Positions 36,362-44,841 of a stretch of DNA of 64,000 bases are shown piece by piece. The translations under genes were made by a program, and so were the position numbers. Each line of letters starts with the position of its first letter. The stretch's first letter is position 1. A model generated the notes under the pieces. It ran no database searches. It saw only the letters and a program-made list of their open reading frames with translations, and was not told where the DNA came from. The DNA comes from Neisseria weaveri (GTDB lineage: Bacteria; Pseudomonadota; Gammaproteobacteria; Burkholderiales; Neisseriaceae), in NCBI RefSeq assembly GCF_900638685.1, contig NZ_LR134533.1:62001-126000 (forward strand). Direction: 5' to 3'.

Positions 36362-37414
36362 TTATTTCTGCCCGCCAAAATGAATGCGCGGATCCACCCA
36401 CGAATAGGAGATATCGGAAAGCAGCTTGGCCAGCAAACCCATCAGGGTAAAGATATACAGCGTTCCCATCACTACGGGATAATCACGCTTCATGACGGCT
36501 TCGTAAGACAATAAGCCCAAGCCGTCTAAAGAAAACAAGGTTTCAATCAGCAAGCTGCCGGTAAAGAATGCGCCGATAAAAGCCGCAGGAAAACCGGTAA
36601 TCAGCAGAATCATGGCATTGCGGAATATATGCCCGAATAAAATCCGCCGTTCCGGCAAACCTTTGGCTCTGGCGGTGTAAACATATTGCCGCCGCATTTC
36701 TTCGAGAAATACATTTTTGGTCAGCACCGTCATAACGGCGAGATTACCGGCAACGGAAGCGGTAATCGGTAAAACCATATGCCAAAGATAATCGCCTATT
36801 TTTCCGGCCAAGCTGAGATTTTCCCAATCGTCGCCGACCAAGCCGCCCTGCGGAAACCAAGCCCAAAAACTGCCGCCGCCAAACAAAACCAGCAACACCA
36901 AACCCAATACAAACGGCGGAATGGTATAGCCGACCAAAATCACAATCCCCGTTACCGCATCAAAACGCGAACCGTCGCGAACTGCTTTGGCAATGCCCAA
37001 AGGAATGCAGATTAAATAAGTCAGAAAAAACGTCCACAGCCCCAAGCTCATCGACACGGGCATTTTTTCCTTAATCAAATCCCATACCGTCTGATGATGG
37101 AAAAAGCTTTCGCCTAAATCGAAACGGGCAAAGCGGACCAACATATCGAAAAAACGCGTTAACGGCGGTTTGTCGAAACCGTATAAAGCATTTAACGCCG
37201 CCATATCTTCCGGGCTTAAGCCGTTACCGCCTTTCAACAGCATACCGCCCGACTTCGCCGCCGTTTCGCCGCCGACGCCGCTCTGGGTCAGCTGCTGCAC
37301 CATCTGCTCGACAGGCCCGCCGGGAACAAACTGGATAATGGCGAATGTAACCGCCAAAATGCCTAGCAACGTCGGAATCAGCAGCAATAAACGCTTTAAA
37401 ACATACGACCACAT
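36362..37414 (-). CDS. yejB: Peptide ABC transporter permease YejB
   Basis: 350 residues with about six membrane segments. The start MWSYVLKRLLLLIPTLLGI and the EAA loop TARAKGLPERRILFGHIFRN are typical of DppB/OppB-type permeases. VPGGPVEQMVQQL and the length point to YejB. It forms the importer channel with YejE (41416-42435) and is driven by YejF (27677-29218). In most genomes these are adjacent, but here cca and the fimbrial operon lie between yejB and yejF. A DUS-pair terminator directly follows. Confidence 0.9.
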   Translation of the reverse strand: MWSYVLKRLLLLIPTLLGILAVTFAIIQFVPGGPVEQMVQQLTQSGVGGETAAKSGGMLLKGGNGLSPEDMAALNALYGFDKPPLTRFFDMLVRFARFDLGESFFHHQTVWDLIKEKMPVSMSLGLWTFFLTYLICIPLGIAKAVRDGSRFDAVTGIVILVGYTIPPFVLGLVLLVLFGGGSFWAWFPQGGLVGDDWENLSLAGKIGDYLWHMVLPITASVAGNLAVMTVLTKNVFLEEMRRQYVYTARAKGLPERRILFGHIFRNAMILLITGFPAAFIGAFFTGSLLIETLFSLDGLGLLSYEAVMKRDYPVVMGTLYIFTLMGLLAKLLSDISYSWVDPRIHFGGQK

Positions 37415-37461
37415 CTGATCTTTACCCGAAAATCTTCAATCCCGATATCTTAACAATATCA

Positions 37462-37494
37462 AGGCCGTCTGAACATGAAGATTTCAGACGGCCT
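37462..37494 (-). terminator. DUS-pair hairpin between the DUF2788 gene and yejB
   Basis: AGGCCGTCTGAA and complement around a nine-base loop, 32 bp after the small gene and upstream of yejB. Confidence 0.6.
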
Positions 37495-37526
37495 CCCCGA
37501 TACCTACGCTTATTCCGCCGACGGCT

Positions 37527-37733
37527 TTATTTGCTCAAGACGAAAAACTCGATAATCACGTTTTTAAAAATAAAACCGAATACGCCCAAGCCCAGCACCA
37601 AAAACAGGATAAACATACCGAATTTACCGGCTTTCGATTCCTTACCCAAATTCCAAACAATAAAGCCCAAAAAAACAATCAGCACCGTCAGGCAGATTTT
37701 CAACGCCCATTCGGCAAACAACGCTTCATCCAT
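37527..37733 (-). CDS. Small membrane protein, DUF2788-like
   Basis: 68 residues with two hydrophobic segments (about residues 9-29 and 39-65) joined by a short polar loop NLGKESKAGKFG. Length and sequence look like the DUF2788 family found in beta- and gammaproteobacteria, whose function is unknown. The ATG at 37733 has AGGTGA five bases upstream; a GTG nine bases further up overlaps this site. It lies between metZ and yejB, with hairpins on both sides. Confidence 0.75.
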   Translation of the reverse strand: MDEALFAEWALKICLTVLIVFLGFIVWNLGKESKAGKFGMFILFLVLGLGVFGFIFKNVIIEFFVLSK

Positions 37734-37754
37734 AATCGTCACCTATGCAGATTC

Positions 37755-37784
37755 CAGACGGCCCCAATCGGATCAGGCCGTCTG
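37755..37784 (-). terminator. DUS-pair hairpin after metZ
   Basis: CAGACGGCC and GGCCGTCTG arms around a 12-base loop directly follow the metZ stop on the minus strand. Confidence 0.6.
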
Positions 37785-37791
37785 AAATATA

Positions 37792-38967
37792 TTACAACAA
37801 AGCCAAAGCCTGTTCCAAATCATCAATCAAATCATCGACATTTTCCAAGCCGACCGATAAACGCAGCAAGCCTTCGCGGATGCCGACCGCCTCTTTGGCT
37901 TCCGCCGCCATTCTGCCGTGCGTGGTCGTCCAAGGATGCGTGATCGTAGAGCGTACATCGCCCAAGTTGGCCGTTTTGGAAAACAAGGCTACGGAATCAA
38001 TCACTTTCCAAGCCGCATCCCTGCCGCCAGCCACTTCAAAAGCCACCACGATACCGCCGTTTGCCTGTTGCTGCGCCACCAATGCCGCCTGCGGATGATC
38101 AGGCAAACCCGCATAATAAACATTCAGCACCTTTGCATGACTTTGCAGCCACCGGGCAACCTTCAGCGCATTGCTGCCCTGCTTTTCCATACGCACCATC
38201 AAAGTTTCCGCGCCGCTCAACAAAACCCACGCATTGAAAGGCGATAAAGCCAAACCGGCAGAATTGGTATACATCGCGATTTCCTTAACCAACGCTTGTG
38301 CGCCCACAACGATACCGCCCAACACCCGCCCTTGACCGTCAATGGCTTTGGTTGCCGACTGAACGGATAAATCCGCACCGAAACGTAAAGGCTGCTGCAA
38401 AGCAGGCGAACAAAAGCTGTTGTCCACCACCAATAATGCACCGGCTTCATGGGCGATTTCCGCCAACGCAGCCAAGTCGGCTACTTCGTTTAAAGGATTG
38501 GACGGCGTTTCCAGAAAAAATACTTTGGTATTCGGACGAACCGCCGCACGCCATTGCTCCAAATCCGTTTGCCCAACCAAAGTAATTTCAATCCCGAATT
38601 TCGCAACCACACCGCTTAAAAAGCCGGCCGTCGTGCCAAACAAGCTGCGGCTGGCAACCAAATGGTCTCCGGCTTTCAAAAAAGTCAGCAAGGCCGCCTG
38701 AATGGCAGACATTCCGGTTGACGTTGCCACACCGGCTTCCCCTGCTTCCAAACAGGCAATTCTTTTTTCAAATGCAGCAACCGTCGGATTGGCCGTCCTT
38801 GAATACGTATAGCCCTCAACCTCTTTCGCAAACAGGGCCGCACCGTGCGCGGCATCGTCAAACATAAAGCTGCTGCTTAAAAACAAAGCCTGATTGTGTT
38901 CGTTATATTCCGTTTGGCTTTTCGAGCCTCTGATTGCGAGTGTTTCAGGATGAAGCTTTCTTGTCAT
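37792..38967 (-). CDS. metZ: O-succinylhomoserine sulfhydrylase (Cys/Met metabolism PLP enzyme)
   Basis: 391 residues of the cystathionine-gamma-synthase-like family. Motifs are YTYSRTANPTV, the cofactor contact LETPSNPLNEV and the PLP lysine in SATKAIDGQGRVLGG. The GQGRVLGG variant after the lysine is typical of MetZ, which makes homocysteine directly from O-succinylhomoserine and sulfide. Other family members (MetB, MetC, MetY) are possible but fit less well. It is transcribed away from the Ca2+/Na+ exchanger across a 300-bp intergenic region. Confidence 0.88.
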   Translation of the reverse strand: MTRKLHPETLAIRGSKSQTEYNEHNQALFLSSSFMFDDAAHGAALFAKEVEGYTYSRTANPTVAAFEKRIACLEAGEAGVATSTGMSAIQAALLTFLKAGDHLVASRSLFGTTAGFLSGVVAKFGIEITLVGQTDLEQWRAAVRPNTKVFFLETPSNPLNEVADLAALAEIAHEAGALLVVDNSFCSPALQQPLRFGADLSVQSATKAIDGQGRVLGGIVVGAQALVKEIAMYTNSAGLALSPFNAWVLLSGAETLMVRMEKQGSNALKVARWLQSHAKVLNVYYAGLPDHPQAALVAQQQANGGIVVAFEVAGGRDAAWKVIDSVALFSKTANLGDVRSTITHPWTTTHGRMAAEAKEAVGIREGLLRLSVGLENVDDLIDDLEQALALL

Positions 38968-39264
38968 TCAAATCTCCGACATCTTTTGCTGGGTTTGCGC
39001 CAAAATCATTAAAAAACCGGTTTACCCATGCCAATGATAATAATATGAGTCAAACCGCACGACATTTTGCGCCCATTTTGAATCCGTTTCAACCTTAACA
39101 GCCTCCCAAAGTCAAATTTTTCATATAAGCTGTTTACCATACGGAGAAACAACAAACCCGTAAATTATGATCAAAAACCTGTTTTAATTCGCAGCAAAGC
39201 AGCACGATTCAGGTAAAATAAGCCGTTTTGCACATATAACATATATAAATATAAAAGGAATCTT
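38968..39264. other. Divergent intergenic region metZ / exchanger
   Basis: Nearly 300 bp without a gene. On the plus strand AT-rich TATATAAATAT sequence precedes the exchanger start. On the minus strand TTGACT and TATTAT lie too close together to be a clear promoter. No riboswitch-like structure is evident. Confidence 0.4.
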
Positions 39265-40230
39265 ATGATTTGGGCAATCTTGGCCGTGGTCGTCGGTTTG
39301 GTTCTGCTGACATACAGCGCCGACCGTTTTATTGACGGTGCAGCAATTACCGCACGCCACTTTGGCATGTCTCCACTCTTTATCGGTATGGTTATTGTCG
39401 GTTTCGGCACTTCCGCTCCGGAAGTTATTGTTTCCATTCTTTCCGCCATAGAAGGCGCGCCCGGCATCGCTTTAGGCAATGCCTATGGCTCGAACATCAC
39501 CAATATCGCCCTGATTTTGGGTATTACTGCATTAATCAGCCCCATTCTGGTACAAAAAGACATTATTTATCGTGAATTTCCGATTCTCATTGCCGTGACT
39601 GCTTTAACCGTTCTGCTGCTTTGGGACGGTCATATTTCCCGTTGGGACGGCATTATTCTAATAGGGGCATTAGCAGCCTCTTTTATTCCTACTGTCTTAA
39701 AAAGCTTTAAAGGCGCAGACAACATCATTGAAGACTTGGCCGTCGAATTGGAAAATGAAGAAAACAAAACGCCACTGCGCCGTGCTTTGATTATGTTGGT
39801 AGTAGGATTGATTATCTTGGTATTAAGCTCCCGAATGCTGGTGTGGGGGGCAGTCAGCATCGCGCAAAATTTCGGCGTATCCGACCTGGTTATCGGTTTG
39901 ACGGTTGTCGCCGTCGGTACTTCCCTGCCTGAACTGGCTTCATCCGTCATTGCCGCACGTAAAGGCGAACATGATATTGCCATGGGCAATGTTATCGGCT
40001 CAAACCTTTTCAATACCTTGGCCGTAGTCGGACTTGCCGCATTAATCAATCCTTTACAAGCCGCTCCTGAAGTATTGAACAGAGATGTTCTGATTATGAG
40101 CGCTTTAACCGTAGGCGTGTTTGCCCTTTCCTGGTTGCTGAAAGGCAAGCTCAACCGAGGCATAGGCGTATTGCTGCTTTTATGTTACGCGGCCTATACC
40201 GTTTACTTGATCGCCACCGCCACAGCATAA
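39265..40230 (+). CDS. Calcium/sodium antiporter (CaCA family, YrbG-like)
   Basis: 321 residues with about ten membrane segments in two inverted halves. Each half carries an alpha-repeat: GFGTSAPEVIVSI with GNAYGSNITNIALILG, and AVGTSLPELASSV with GNVIGSNLFNTLAVVG. The acidic residues in GTSxPE bind cations. It exchanges Ca2+ or other cations for Na+ or K+ in the inner membrane. AAAAGGAATCTT supplies the ribosome site. It stands alone, before tRNA-Ser. Confidence 0.92.
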   Translation: MIWAILAVVVGLVLLTYSADRFIDGAAITARHFGMSPLFIGMVIVGFGTSAPEVIVSILSAIEGAPGIALGNAYGSNITNIALILGITALISPILVQKDIIYREFPILIAVTALTVLLLWDGHISRWDGIILIGALAASFIPTVLKSFKGADNIIEDLAVELENEENKTPLRRALIMLVVGLIILVLSSRMLVWGAVSIAQNFGVSDLVIGLTVVAVGTSLPELASSVIAARKGEHDIAMGNVIGSNLFNTLAVVGLAALINPLQAAPEVLNRDVLIMSALTVGVFALSWLLKGKLNRGIGVLLLLCYAAYTVYLIATATA

Positions 40231-40238
40231 AGCATGAC

Positions 40239-40267
40239 TTGCAAATTATAGGAAGGGGCTATATAAT
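40239..40267 (+). promoter_or_regulatory. Sigma70 promoter of tRNA-Ser
   Basis: TTGCAA and a perfect TATAAT with 17-base spacing, followed 17 bases later by the tRNA 5' end. Confidence 0.75.
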
Positions 40268-40283
40268 TCTCTCCTTACGCAAT

Positions 40284-40374
40284 AGAGAGGTGGATGAGTG
40301 GTTGAAGTCGCACGCCTGGAAAGCGTGTATACGTGAATAGCGTATCGAGGGTTCGAATCCCTTCCTCTCTGCCA
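40284..40374 (+). tRNA. tRNA-Ser (anticodon GGA)
   Basis: 91 bases including an encoded CCA. The acceptor arm AGAGAGG pairs with CCTCTCT before the discriminator G. The anticodon loop CTGGAAA gives GGA, reading TCC/TCT codons. A long class II variable arm (TATACGTGAATAGCGTAT region) and the T-loop GGTTCGAATCC are present. The gene has its own promoter and terminator, so it is a single-gene unit. Confidence 0.97.
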
Positions 40375-40380
40375 AATACC

Positions 40381-40411
40381 AATCCCAAGCCGTTACAGCT
40401 TGGGATTTTTT
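40381..40411 (+). terminator. Terminator of tRNA-Ser
   Basis: AATCCCAAGC and GCTTGGGATT form a perfect ten-base stem with a seven-base loop and a T run, seven bases after the tRNA. Confidence 0.92.
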
Positions 40412-40513
40412 GTTATCTTTTATTTGTTACGAAAATCTTTGCATGCTGTCAGCGCATATCCAAGCTATAACATCAATTCCTTCATTTTTATCAAGATTAT
40501 TTCAAGCAGAATA

Positions 40514-40547
40514 GAATAGGCCGTCTGAAATTTCAGACGGCCTATTC
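40514..40547. terminator. Perfect 34-bp DUS palindrome after the small lipoprotein gene
   Basis: GAATAGGCCGTCTGAAA and its complement without a loop, 23 bp after the minus-strand lipoprotein gene. It is a likely terminator, although T runs are short. Confidence 0.65.
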
Positions 40548-40570
40548 CAAGATATCATTCTTAAACAGAT

Positions 40571-40894
40571 TTAGAATGCATGCTTGATATGCGTAATCGT
40601 ACCGACAATACCGTTAAGGATACCTAAAGCACCAGCAGTTGTACCCATAGTTTCGCGCATACCCTCGTGTTTATTACGACGTTTTTCGCGTTCGAGAGCC
40701 AATTCTTCGGAAGTATTGGCACGTTGTCTGCGGTGCTGTTCCAATTGCGCACGGCTGACTTGTGCTTCCGCACGGTTACGGCCTGCATTGATAGCCATAG
40801 AATCATCGCCGATAGCCAAATTGCCTACTGAGTTGGGAGAAGCGCAAGCTGCCAAAGTAGAAGCTACCAAAAGGGCAACAGCAATTTTCTTCAT
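40571..40894 (-). CDS. Small hypothetical lipoprotein
   Basis: 107 residues. A lipoprotein signal with lipobox LAAC (Cys17) is followed by about 60 residues of charged, Arg/Glu/Gln-rich helix (RAQLEQHRRQRANTSEELA) and a glycine-rich, weakly hydrophobic end (GTTAGALGILNGIVGTITH) that could insert in or lie on a membrane. The family is not recognised. An AAGGATATCA ribosome site is present. A similar small lipoprotein gene lies just upstream on the same strand, and the two may be co-transcribed. Confidence 0.75.
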   Translation of the reverse strand: MKKIAVALLVASTLAACASPNSVGNLAIGDDSMAINAGRNRAEAQVSRAQLEQHRRQRANTSEELALEREKRRNKHEGMRETMGTTAGALGILNGIVGTITHIKHAF

Positions 40895-40927
40895 AATTGA
40901 TATCCTTCTTAATGTCTTAATGTGAGA

Positions 40928-41173
40928 TTAGCGAATAATATAAATTCTTTTACTGCCTTCATTGGCGCGCTTGATGGCATCAGCGGTATCCATCATTTCC
41001 TGACGGCGCTCGGCACGGCGCTCGGCGCGTTCTGCGCGTTCGGCTGCATTTACTGCAGCGGCGTTCGCTCTCAACTCTTCAGGCGATTGGTTGGTAACAA
41101 AACGTTGGTCTGCATAGGTGCAGGCACCCAACATTAAAATCGAACCTAATGTGAACAGCAATTTTGCTTTCAT
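40928..41173 (-). CDS. Very small Arg/Ala-rich lipoprotein
   Basis: 81 residues. Signal peptide with lipobox LGAC (Cys18), then an extremely charged helix with the repeated AERAERAERRAERR pattern and a basic end. The helix resembles the charged segment of the neighbouring 107-residue lipoprotein. Function unknown; such a helix might bind peptidoglycan, LPS or nucleic acid, but this is a guess. An AAAGGAATAAA ribosome site precedes the ATG. Confidence 0.72.
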   Translation of the reverse strand: MKAKLLFTLGSILMLGACTYADQRFVTNQSPEELRANAAAVNAAERAERAERRAERRQEMMDTADAIKRANEGSKRIYIIR

Positions 41174-41415
41174 TTTTATTCCTTTGAATCTAAACCGTTA
41201 TCAGATATAACAACTCAATACATTTCTTAACGATATCTACACTTTCCCGCTATTAATGTCAACAATCTTCTTGGAAATGTTTAATTTTAATCAAATTTAT
41301 TTACCAGCTTCCCGAAAGTATAAATTATATTCAAACATTCAATAACTTAAGAAATAAACACTAACGTATTTGTATGTATCGGCAATTAAATGATATCGCG
41401 CCGTTACTCCGAAAA

Positions 41416-42435
41416 CTATCTGGCTCTGACATCAAAGGCCTGTCTCAAACCTTCTCCTATCATCACCAGCAGCAACAGCATGACGGACAATGCGCCAAAG
41501 GCAGACAAACCGATCCACCAAGCATCTAAATTGTCTTTGCCTTGCGCCAACAATTCCCCCAAGCTGGCCTGTGAAGCCGGCACGCCCAGGCCGAGAAAAT
41601 CCAAGCTGGTCAAAGCCAAAACAGCACCGGAAATCCGGAACGGCAAAAAGGCCAAAACCGGCGTCAGACTGTTGGGCAGGATGTGGCGGCGGATAATGGT
41701 GCGGTTGCTTACACCCATACTTTTTGCCGCCATCACATAATCGGCCTGACGGTTTTTTAAAAACTCGGCCCGAACATAATCGGACAACACCATCCAGCCG
41801 AACAGTGAAAGCAACACAAACAAAACCAACAAACCCGGATTGAAAAACGACGACAAAATAATCAGAAGATACAGCTCCGGCAAACCGCCCCAAATTTCCA
41901 AGAAACGCTGCATAAGCAAATCGGTTTTACCGCCGAAATAACCCTGCACCGCTCCGGCAAACACACCAATCAACGTCGTCACTGCCGTCAATGCCAAAGC
42001 AAACAATAAAGAATCTCGAAATCCGTAAACCAACCGCGCCAACACGTCCCTGCCCCGATTATCCGTACCCAATACATGTGCAGATGAAGGCGATGCGGGA
42101 TTGGGCTCGGTATCAAAATCGTTCAAAGTATTGGCCGAATAGGGATTGGGCAGATATAAAGCGTCATTGCCGTTTGTAGTGATATTGCGCTTGACCAGCG
42201 GATCGAGGTAATCGGCCGGCGTTTCGAAATCGCCTCCGAACTGCGTTTCATTATAGGTTTTGAATAACGGGAAATAGTGCTGCCCCTCATAGCGCACCCA
42301 CAAAGGCTTGTCGTTGCTCCACAACGGAGCGGAAACGGAAACGGCAAAAAGCAGAGCCAAACAGATCAAACTGAAATAGCCCCGCTTATGTTGTTTAAAT
42401 GCCTGCCAAACGGTTCGGGAAGAGTGGAAATTCAT
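41416..42435 (-). CDS. yejE: Peptide ABC transporter permease YejE
   Basis: 339 residues. One membrane segment near residues 20-38, a periplasmic insertion containing PYSANTLNDFDTEPN, then five more segments. HVLGTDNRGRDVLARLVYG and the EAA loop AAKSMGVSNRTIIRRHILPN are typical of OppC/DppC-type permeases, and the long periplasmic insertion is typical of YejE. Partner of YejB and YejF, which lie 4 kb and 12 kb away. No terminator was seen behind it. Confidence 0.9.
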   Translation of the reverse strand: MNFHSSRTVWQAFKQHKRGYFSLICLALLFAVSVSAPLWSNDKPLWVRYEGQHYFPLFKTYNETQFGGDFETPADYLDPLVKRNITTNGNDALYLPNPYSANTLNDFDTEPNPASPSSAHVLGTDNRGRDVLARLVYGFRDSLLFALALTAVTTLIGVFAGAVQGYFGGKTDLLMQRFLEIWGGLPELYLLIILSSFFNPGLLVLFVLLSLFGWMVLSDYVRAEFLKNRQADYVMAAKSMGVSNRTIIRRHILPNSLTPVLAFLPFRISGAVLALTSLDFLGLGVPASQASLGELLAQGKDNLDAWWIGLSAFGALSVMLLLLVMIGEGLRQAFDVRAR

Positions 42436-42526
42436 AAATATCGCTGTTTAGACAATACAGGCTAAGGATAGCGTTTTTCAGACGGCCTTGCCATAGGCTG
42501 AAACAAACAAAACGTTTGTATAACAA

Positions 42527-42554
42527 GAGGCCGTCTGAATTTTCAGACGGCCTC
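42527..42554 (-). terminator. DUS-pair terminator after tpx
   Basis: GAGGCCGTCTGAA and complement around two bases, 23 bp after the tpx stop on the minus strand. Confidence 0.75.
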
Positions 42555-42577
42555 TCAAGCTCAAATCAGAGAACGGC

Positions 42578-43072
42578 TCATAATACGGCCAAAGCGGCTT
42601 GATAATCCGGCTCTTGCGCGATTTCCGGCACCAGTTCGCTGTGCAGTACGGCATTGTTTTCGTCCAATACCACAACTGCGCGGGCGGTTAATCCTGCCAA
42701 CGGGCCGCTTTCCATCGCCACGCCGTATTCTTTGGCGAAACTGCTGCGGAAAGAAGACAGCATGGTTACATTCTCAATACCTTCCGCACCGCAGAAACGG
42801 CCTTGTGCAAACGGCAGGTCGGCAGAAACGCACAATACGGCGGTATTGGCCAATGCAGCGGCTTTTTCGTTGAATGTGCGTACGGATTGCGCGCACACGC
42901 CGGTATCGATACTCGGGAAAATGTTCAAAACTTTGCGTTTGCCGGCAAAATCCGCCAGCGTTTTTTGCGACAAGTCGCCTGCGGTCAAAGAAAAATCGGG
43001 AGCTGACGCGCCTTTAACGGGAAATTCGCCGCCGACTTCCACCGCATTGCCTCTTAAAGTTACTTGTGCCAT
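42578..43072 (-). CDS. tpx: Thiol peroxidase (Tpx, atypical 2-Cys peroxiredoxin)
   Basis: 164 residues from the ATG at 43072, which has AAGGA six bases upstream. The peroxidatic Cys lies in [16 protein letters not shown], and the resolving Cys in [23 protein letters not shown] is a Tpx hallmark. It reduces alkyl hydroperoxides using thioredoxin. A longer frame upstream would overlap the preceding gene and is not needed. It lies 32 bp after the DUF4230 gene and may be co-transcribed with it. Confidence 0.95.
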   Translation of the reverse strand: MAQVTLRGNAVEVGGEFPVKGASAPDFSLTAGDLSQKTLADFAGKRKVLNIFPSIDTGVCAQSVRTFNEKAAALANTAVLCVSADLPFAQGRFCGAEGIENVTMLSSFRSSFAKEYGVAMESGPLAGLTARAVVVLDENNAVLHSELVPEIAQEPDYQAALAVL

Positions 43073-43104
43073 ATATTGTCCTTTCTTATTCGTTGCTACA
43101 AAAA

Positions 43105-43719
43105 TCAATTTACCTTGCATACCGGTACAGCAGCAGGATAAACAGACACTTTTGTCTGTGTCAACGCAAACAGGGTTTCCAACTGCTGTTGCACCTGAGT
43201 TTGCGCATGCTCCAGAATTTTTGCCTCACAGGCACTGGCCAACACCTGCTGCTTGGCTTGGGTCTGCACGGTTTCCAAAACGCTGTGGTCTGCCGGATGC
43301 AGATTCAACGAGCCGGTTTTCATGTCGTAAACTTCGATATTGTCTAGACTGACGCTCAGAATTTCTACGGGCGGCAACTTGATGATTACCCTATCGTCGA
43401 GAATATCGACATTATCCCGGCTTAATTTATTCAAGTCCACGCCGGCCACCACGCTGCCGCGCGCGATAAACAAACCGGTTTGCGCATCTTGCCACAAGGC
43501 ATACCAATTGCCCTGTTTCTGTGTTTTGATCACGGTATCGATATGGAAAGACGTGCTTTCCAAGCGGTTGAGATGGCGGATTTGCGCCAAAACGGCAGTG
43601 CTGTCCAACACTTGGTGAAGCGGCCGGTTTCGATCGGCCTGCCCCCTTGCAAACCAAGCGGCATAAGCTACGGCGGCCATCAACACCGCCAACAGCATCA
43701 AACGGATAAAACTTTTCAT
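43105..43719 (-). CDS. DUF4230 membrane-anchored protein
   Basis: 204 residues. One N-terminal membrane segment (about residues 5-22) anchors a periplasmic domain. [17 protein letters not shown] and the later [18 protein letters not shown] stretch fit the DUF4230 family, which has no known function. The ATG at 43719 is chosen; a GTG directly before it is also in frame. The C-terminal third is Gln/Thr/Ala-rich and helical. Confidence 0.75.
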   Translation of the reverse strand: MKSFIRLMLLAVLMAAVAYAAWFARGQADRNRPLHQVLDSTAVLAQIRHLNRLESTSFHIDTVIKTQKQGNWYALWQDAQTGLFIARGSVVAGVDLNKLSRDNVDILDDRVIIKLPPVEILSVSLDNIEVYDMKTGSLNLHPADHSVLETVQTQAKQQVLASACEAKILEHAQTQVQQQLETLFALTQTKVSVYPAAVPVCKVN

Positions 43720-43798
43720 CACGGCTTGTTCTCAATCAAACAAAAATCTGCATTGAATATAATGCGATTCAGCAATTTTTCAATCGCAAACCCGGCAT

Positions 43799-44785
43799 TT
43801 AAACCAAATCCAGTTCCGATAAGGCCGTCTGAAGCTGTTTGCTATTCCATGCCTGCGAAACCGCCAATGTCAGCAAGGCCGTGGCGGTTTCCAGATTGGC
43901 CTTGCCACCATTTACGACACCGGCATGACGCAACGCACTGCCTTGTGCATACACGGCTTCTGCGCAGCCTTTCTGAACTTGGCTGATATTCAGCACCAAA
44001 CCGCCGCGCGCTGTAAACGACCGTACCGCGCTAATCAATGCTTCATTGCTCGGCGCGTTGCCGTGCCCGTAGCTCTGCAAAACCACCGCACCCGCTTGGG
44101 AATGCAACAGGCCGTCTGAAATTTCCTGAACCGAAAAACCCGGAATTAAAGTATGGCAAACAACTTTTGCTTTCGTGTCCAAATTAAAAATTTTCAGACG
44201 GCCTGATTTTTCAGACGGCCTCACAGCCGGATTTTGCCAACCTGTCTGCGCCGACCACTCGCCCAAAACGCCGAAATGGGCATTGAGAAAGCCGTCAGCA
44301 TCTTCCGTGCTGACTTTACTGCTGCCGACGGCCGGAAAAAGTTTACCGTTAAAAGCCAAAGCCACACCGGCAAAATCTGGAATATCAAACGCGGCAACAG
44401 CCGTAGCCAAGTTAAAAGGCGCATCACTGTTTTCTGTACCAAACGGCCATTGCGAACCGGTTAAAACCACCGGCTTATCCAAATCCTGCAAAAACAAAGT
44501 CAATATATTGGCGGTATAAGCCAGCGTATCCGTGCCGTGCAAAATCAAAATACCGTCATAATCGGCAATCTTGTCCGCCAAAATATTCAGCCATTGCTGC
44601 CAGTTTGACAAAGTTACTGCCGAAGAATCAATCAGGGGCGTACAGATATGCCAATCGAAATCCCATCGTTCCGCAAACGGCTGCAATGCTTTTTCCGCCA
44701 ACGCCGTATCCGGTTTCAGACCTTCCGGGCTTTGGCTCATGCCGATGGTTCCGCCCGTATACAATACAAAAATCCGCTGTTTCAT
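43799..44785 (-). CDS. ansA: L-asparaginase
   Basis: 328 residues. Both catalytic threonine motifs are present: YTGGTIGM at the N-terminus and LHGTDTLAYTA. VVLTGSQWPFG and GHGNAPSN are further family blocks. No signal peptide is seen, so a cytoplasmic type I enzyme (asparagine to aspartate and ammonia) is likely. An insertion of about 12 residues near position 190 is made of two tandem DUS read in different frames (RPSEK, then GRLKIF), an unusual in-gene location. Two further DUS fall in the same gene. Confidence 0.92.
   Translation of the reverse strand: MKQRIFVLYTGGTIGMSQSPEGLKPDTALAEKALQPFAERWDFDWHICTPLIDSSAVTLSNWQQWLNILADKIADYDGILILHGTDTLAYTANILTLFLQDLDKPVVLTGSQWPFGTENSDAPFNLATAVAAFDIPDFAGVALAFNGKLFPAVGSSKVSTEDADGFLNAHFGVLGEWSAQTGWQNPAVRPSEKSGRLKIFNLDTKAKVVCHTLIPGFSVQEISDGLLHSQAGAVVLQSYGHGNAPSNEALISAVRSFTARGGLVLNISQVQKGCAEAVYAQGSALRHAGVVNGGKANLETATALLTLAVSQAWNSKQLQTALSELDLV
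44193..44221 (-). repeat. Tandem DUS inside ansA
   Basis: Two same-orientation AGGCCGTCTGAA copies with 17-base period lie inside the asparaginase coding sequence. Because 17 is not a multiple of three, they are translated in different frames. Confidence 0.9.
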
Positions 44786-44802
44786 TTGCTTCCCGTAAAG
44801 AG

Positions 44803-44827
44803 AGGCCGTCTGAATTTCAGACGGCCT
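44803..44827 (-). terminator. DUS palindrome after speB
   Basis: AGGCCGTCTGAA and complement around one base, between speB and ansA on the minus strand. Confidence 0.6.
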
Positions 44828-44841
44828 GTTGATTCAACTGT

